A DNA stretch of 64,000 nucleotides from Coleophoma eucalyptorum (taxonomy: Eukaryota; Ascomycota; Leotiomycetes; Helotiales; Dermateaceae), in assembly GCA_026120035.1 (NCBI GenBank), contig JALRME010000025.1:587717-651716 (forward strand), in the 5' to 3' direction. Shown here one piece after another: positions 61,294 to 64,000 of the stretch (its first letter is position 1; each line of letters starts with the position of its first letter). Position numbers and translations under genes: made by a program. Below the pieces are notes generated by a model. That model worked only from the letters and a program-made list of their open reading frames with translations, was not told where the DNA came from and ran no database searches.

Positions 61294-63785
61294 CAGTCTA
61301 GTGGCCGAACAGCTAAGGTTGATCGACTAGCTAAATGAAGGAAGTCTCCCATTTGACGCTATATCCGAAGATGGATCTTATGAGATTAGGCAAATATAGC
61401 GAAAGAAATATTAAGTCTAGCTTCGGTGACGGATGTGTGACGGTGGAATTGTGGAGAGCAATGGCATTGTCTCTTGGCGGGGAGTAGAGTACAGGGAATT
61501 CAGTGGACGCAATGTAGTCTAACCCCGCTCGCACCAACTGACCGCGCGCTAGAAAGTGCCCGGGGAAGTGCCTGCGGAGAAGCGCCATTACAAGATCCTA
61601 AAAGTGGGATATCCACTGCGGGGACTTTAAACGACTAACGAGAAAGTGGACGGCATCAGGAGACCTGACAAATATTTCATAGTACAAGAAGACCCCAGTC
61701 TCGCTATTACTATTACACAAAACCAATAGCTACTTTGCAGAACTGCTAGATAGCTTCTATTTACTAGGAATGTCTACTGTTAGTGCAATGGAGGATGGGT
61801 CGTGTAGCAAGGAAATTGAGCACCTGTTAGACTAGTAATCCTAGACTTTGGGGGCCTACGTATTGTAAATTCCAGAAAAGTGATTTTCTTTCCACAATTT
61901 TGTCCTATGACATCTGCTATACAGCCATTGCATTCGGTTTTCAATGTAGTGTCTTATCAATTGAATTGCCTAGTATGTGATACCTAATATCGAATTTGCC
62001 ACTATAATCGTGTACACTTTCGCTTACACCCTAACGTTAGCATCCTCCATTTTGGCCCTAAATATATTTTCTCCTAAACAAAAAATGTTAGTATACGGCC
62101 TTAGTAGGAAAACCCATTTTGGGCAAAAATAGATTCTATAGTTAACTTTATTTCTCTAATTTTATACTATTTCGTACGAACAACGATAGCAAATTAATTC
62201 GGATATTAAGCCAAACCAATCCTCTAACTTTGGTGTTAATTTAATTTATTCAAATATAGATTTTTAAGTCCTAATAACCCTAACCCATATATAGGCTTAC
62301 TAGAGTATTCTTTAAATAATATATGAGTCTCGCTATTATCTAATATCATTAAGTGTACGACTTAGGGTCAAAGGGGAGAGGGCTCAGCCAACCTGCCTTA
62401 GGGGAGCGAACCCGCCCGAACAGCAATAGACCCCCCTGCCTCGCTAAATCTTCTATTGTATACAAGACCAAAATAAACTCCCGGCAGCCTTGGTGGGCGA
62501 TACTTATTACTAATAGGCTGTTATCTACTACTATAGCAGCTTAGAAGTACAAGCATAAAGGCCTATCAAAGATAGGGCTGCAGGGCTGCCCAATCAACTA
62601 GTTTATAGTAAAGGTTAGTGATCCTTGCTTTGTATACTCTAGGCAGCTATATGAATATAGACTTCTCCGATCCATATAAAACTATTGCCTTAAATTTTGT
62701 AAATCTTATATTACCTTAACGTTAATCTTCCTTCTTTCCATTTTAAAGACCTTACCCTCGTCTTTACCCCCTTCCTAAGTCCTATCTGATAAAGACCGGC
62801 AATCTTATGGATTGGAAGTCTATAATCCGGGGCCACCCCGTGGAAGCCATACAACATGTCCAATCCATAATTGACGGTAGAGTAAACGCGCTCTCTATAT
62901 CGCTTTACGGTAAAACTCTATTGCATCTGCTGCAATAATGAACAACTTGGCTGTTGTATGCTTGGCAATTGAATTAGGCGTCCCTATAAATACGAGGGTA
63001 TAGGGGAACGGGAAAAATGGCCGTTTGGACAAGGTGACCCTACTTTAGACGGCTTTGTTCTACACAGTAAGAAATAGAAGCAGTGAAATAGCTCGTTTTC
63101 TACTAGACCCTAGAGTATTGACTGTCTTGCCTTCACGCAGAAGTATTCTTAACGTACCGTTACGATAGAAGACTAATAGCATATTCTAGCTCTATATTGA
63201 ATAAGGAATTACGGAATTAGAAACGAACAGCTATAGAGTTCATTCTAAGTCTGCTCTTAATAATTCTCTAATTAGGATTGTTTGTAATTAGATCAACTGG
63301 GATCAACCTCCTCTAGAGGTGACCTAGCATCTGAAGGCATTCTTACTTTAGTTATTTGGTTCTAAAGTAAGTTAGGTTCCCCTCTAGCATCATTGCTCCA
63401 ACTACTCCTCAAAGCTTCATAGTACTAATCCTAAGGTTCTAAAAATTATCTTAGATCGAGCAAATCGTATGCAAAAATATAATGGCTCCAATAATTCATT
63501 TTACTACGTACTTAATTATAACTTCCTAAAGCGCTACCAAATCTACCGAATACATTTGAATAGCTTGTCAATAAATATTTCAATAAATATTTAGCAACGT
63601 TACTGTAAGGCATTAGACTACCATTCTCCCCTCGGGAATACTAGCGTTCTCGTATGTTCAATCGCGGAATTACGAAGGTAATTAAAACACTTGAAAGGTA
63701 CCCACATATTGCGGTCTATAGCTAATACAATACAGAGGATCTTGTACAGCTCTTAGAGTTACGCAAATCGATTTTGGATGATAGC
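61294..63785. other. gene-free AT-rich tract
   Basis: About 2.5 kb. A 63-codon frame at 62353-62544 (ending RQPWWAILITNRLLSTTIAA) continues as peptide-like sequence past its TAG, so it may be a relic of a mobile element, but I recognise no family. No other gene or terminal repeat found. Confidence 0.45.
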
Positions 63786-64000
63786 TGTTGGTTGATTTAT
63801 ATACCTCTTATTTCAACTGTAGCTGTAAAAGACAGGTCAAAATGGTAAGGTAAAAACATAGATGATTCTTCTAAGTGAGTGTGGTGGAGGTCTTATAAAT
63901 ACCCCTTCTAGGTATCGATTCGACCTCCGTAGTAATATAGTCATATATAGTGTTTGCGCCTGAGCGCAAACACGGGAACAAGCAAGTAGTATAGCGATAT
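63786..64000 (-). mobile_element. LTR, family A, copy 4, cut by window end (inverted)
   Basis: Starts TGTTGGTTGATTTATATACCTC at its 3' LTR end and follows the family to the window edge (GTATAGCGATAT). Contains the same GACAGGTCAAAATGGTAAGG and ATCGATTCGACCTCC stretches. Whether it is a solo LTR or part of a longer element lies outside the window. Confidence 0.9.

Noticed and set aside
62270..62290. TAACCCTAACCC telomere-like motif
   Set aside because: Fewer than two full repeats; chance or ancient interstitial remnant, no sign of a chromosome end.

Overview
The window is filamentous ascomycete DNA (Pezizomycotina; Leotiomycetes is my guess from general feel, at low confidence). Genes are split by short GT-AG introns of about 45-190 bp. 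Family content is typically fungal: HET-domain proteins, an OPT transporter, a Zn2Cys6 regulator, MFS transporters, a UstYa/DUF3328 protein, NmrA-type reductase and secreted esterases. Coding density is low. The intergenic DNA is AT-rich and holds solo LTRs, a pogo-like DNA transposon and many broken genes.

Layout, left to right. 0-8 kb: oligopeptide transporter (runs off the left edge), secreted CE1-like esterase, intact HET protein. 8.4-10.25 kb: a complete but dead pogo/Fot1-type element with 45-bp inverted repeats and a TA duplication, followed by a ~140-bp tandem repeat. 11-24.6 kb: the best preserved segment, with a TmpA-like membrane flavoprotein, a divergent CTP synthase, a second intact HET protein, pyrroline-5-carboxylate reductase and an aldo-keto reductase; a vanillyl-alcohol-oxidase remnant and an LTR lie between. 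26-32 kb: broken UstYa-like gene, EasG-like NmrA reductase with a frameshift (or an odd 44-nt intron), a decayed unknown frame. 33.6-38 kb: intact enoyl-reductase-like gene and an intact MFS transporter. 38.6-45.3 kb: three consecutive broken genes (MFS, FAD oxidoreductase, Zn2Cys6 regulator). 47-58.9 kb: broken HET gene, intact carboxylesterase, second broken HET gene on the other strand, broken IAH1-like SGNH esterase, broken aromatic aminotransferase. 59.3-61.2 kb: intact secreted GH1 glycosidase. 61.3-64 kb: gene-free, ending in a truncated LTR.

Two themes stand out. First, four copies of one solo-LTR family occur in the window; the three complete copies each have an exact 5-bp target duplication. 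A second LTR family is also present. Second, many genes are broken mainly by stop codons that one C-to-T or G-to-A change would create (CAA/CAG/CGA to stop, TGG to stop), next to well preserved genes. This fits repeat-induced point mutation or another cytosine-deamination process, though I could not compute mutation indices. The 36-45 kb block (two transporters, an oxidoreductase, a regulator), with the nearby reductases, looks like the wreck of a small metabolic cluster. I see no convincing wholly new system; the CTP synthase paralogue between HET genes and the UstYa gene with both metal-type motifs changed are the most unusual single items.
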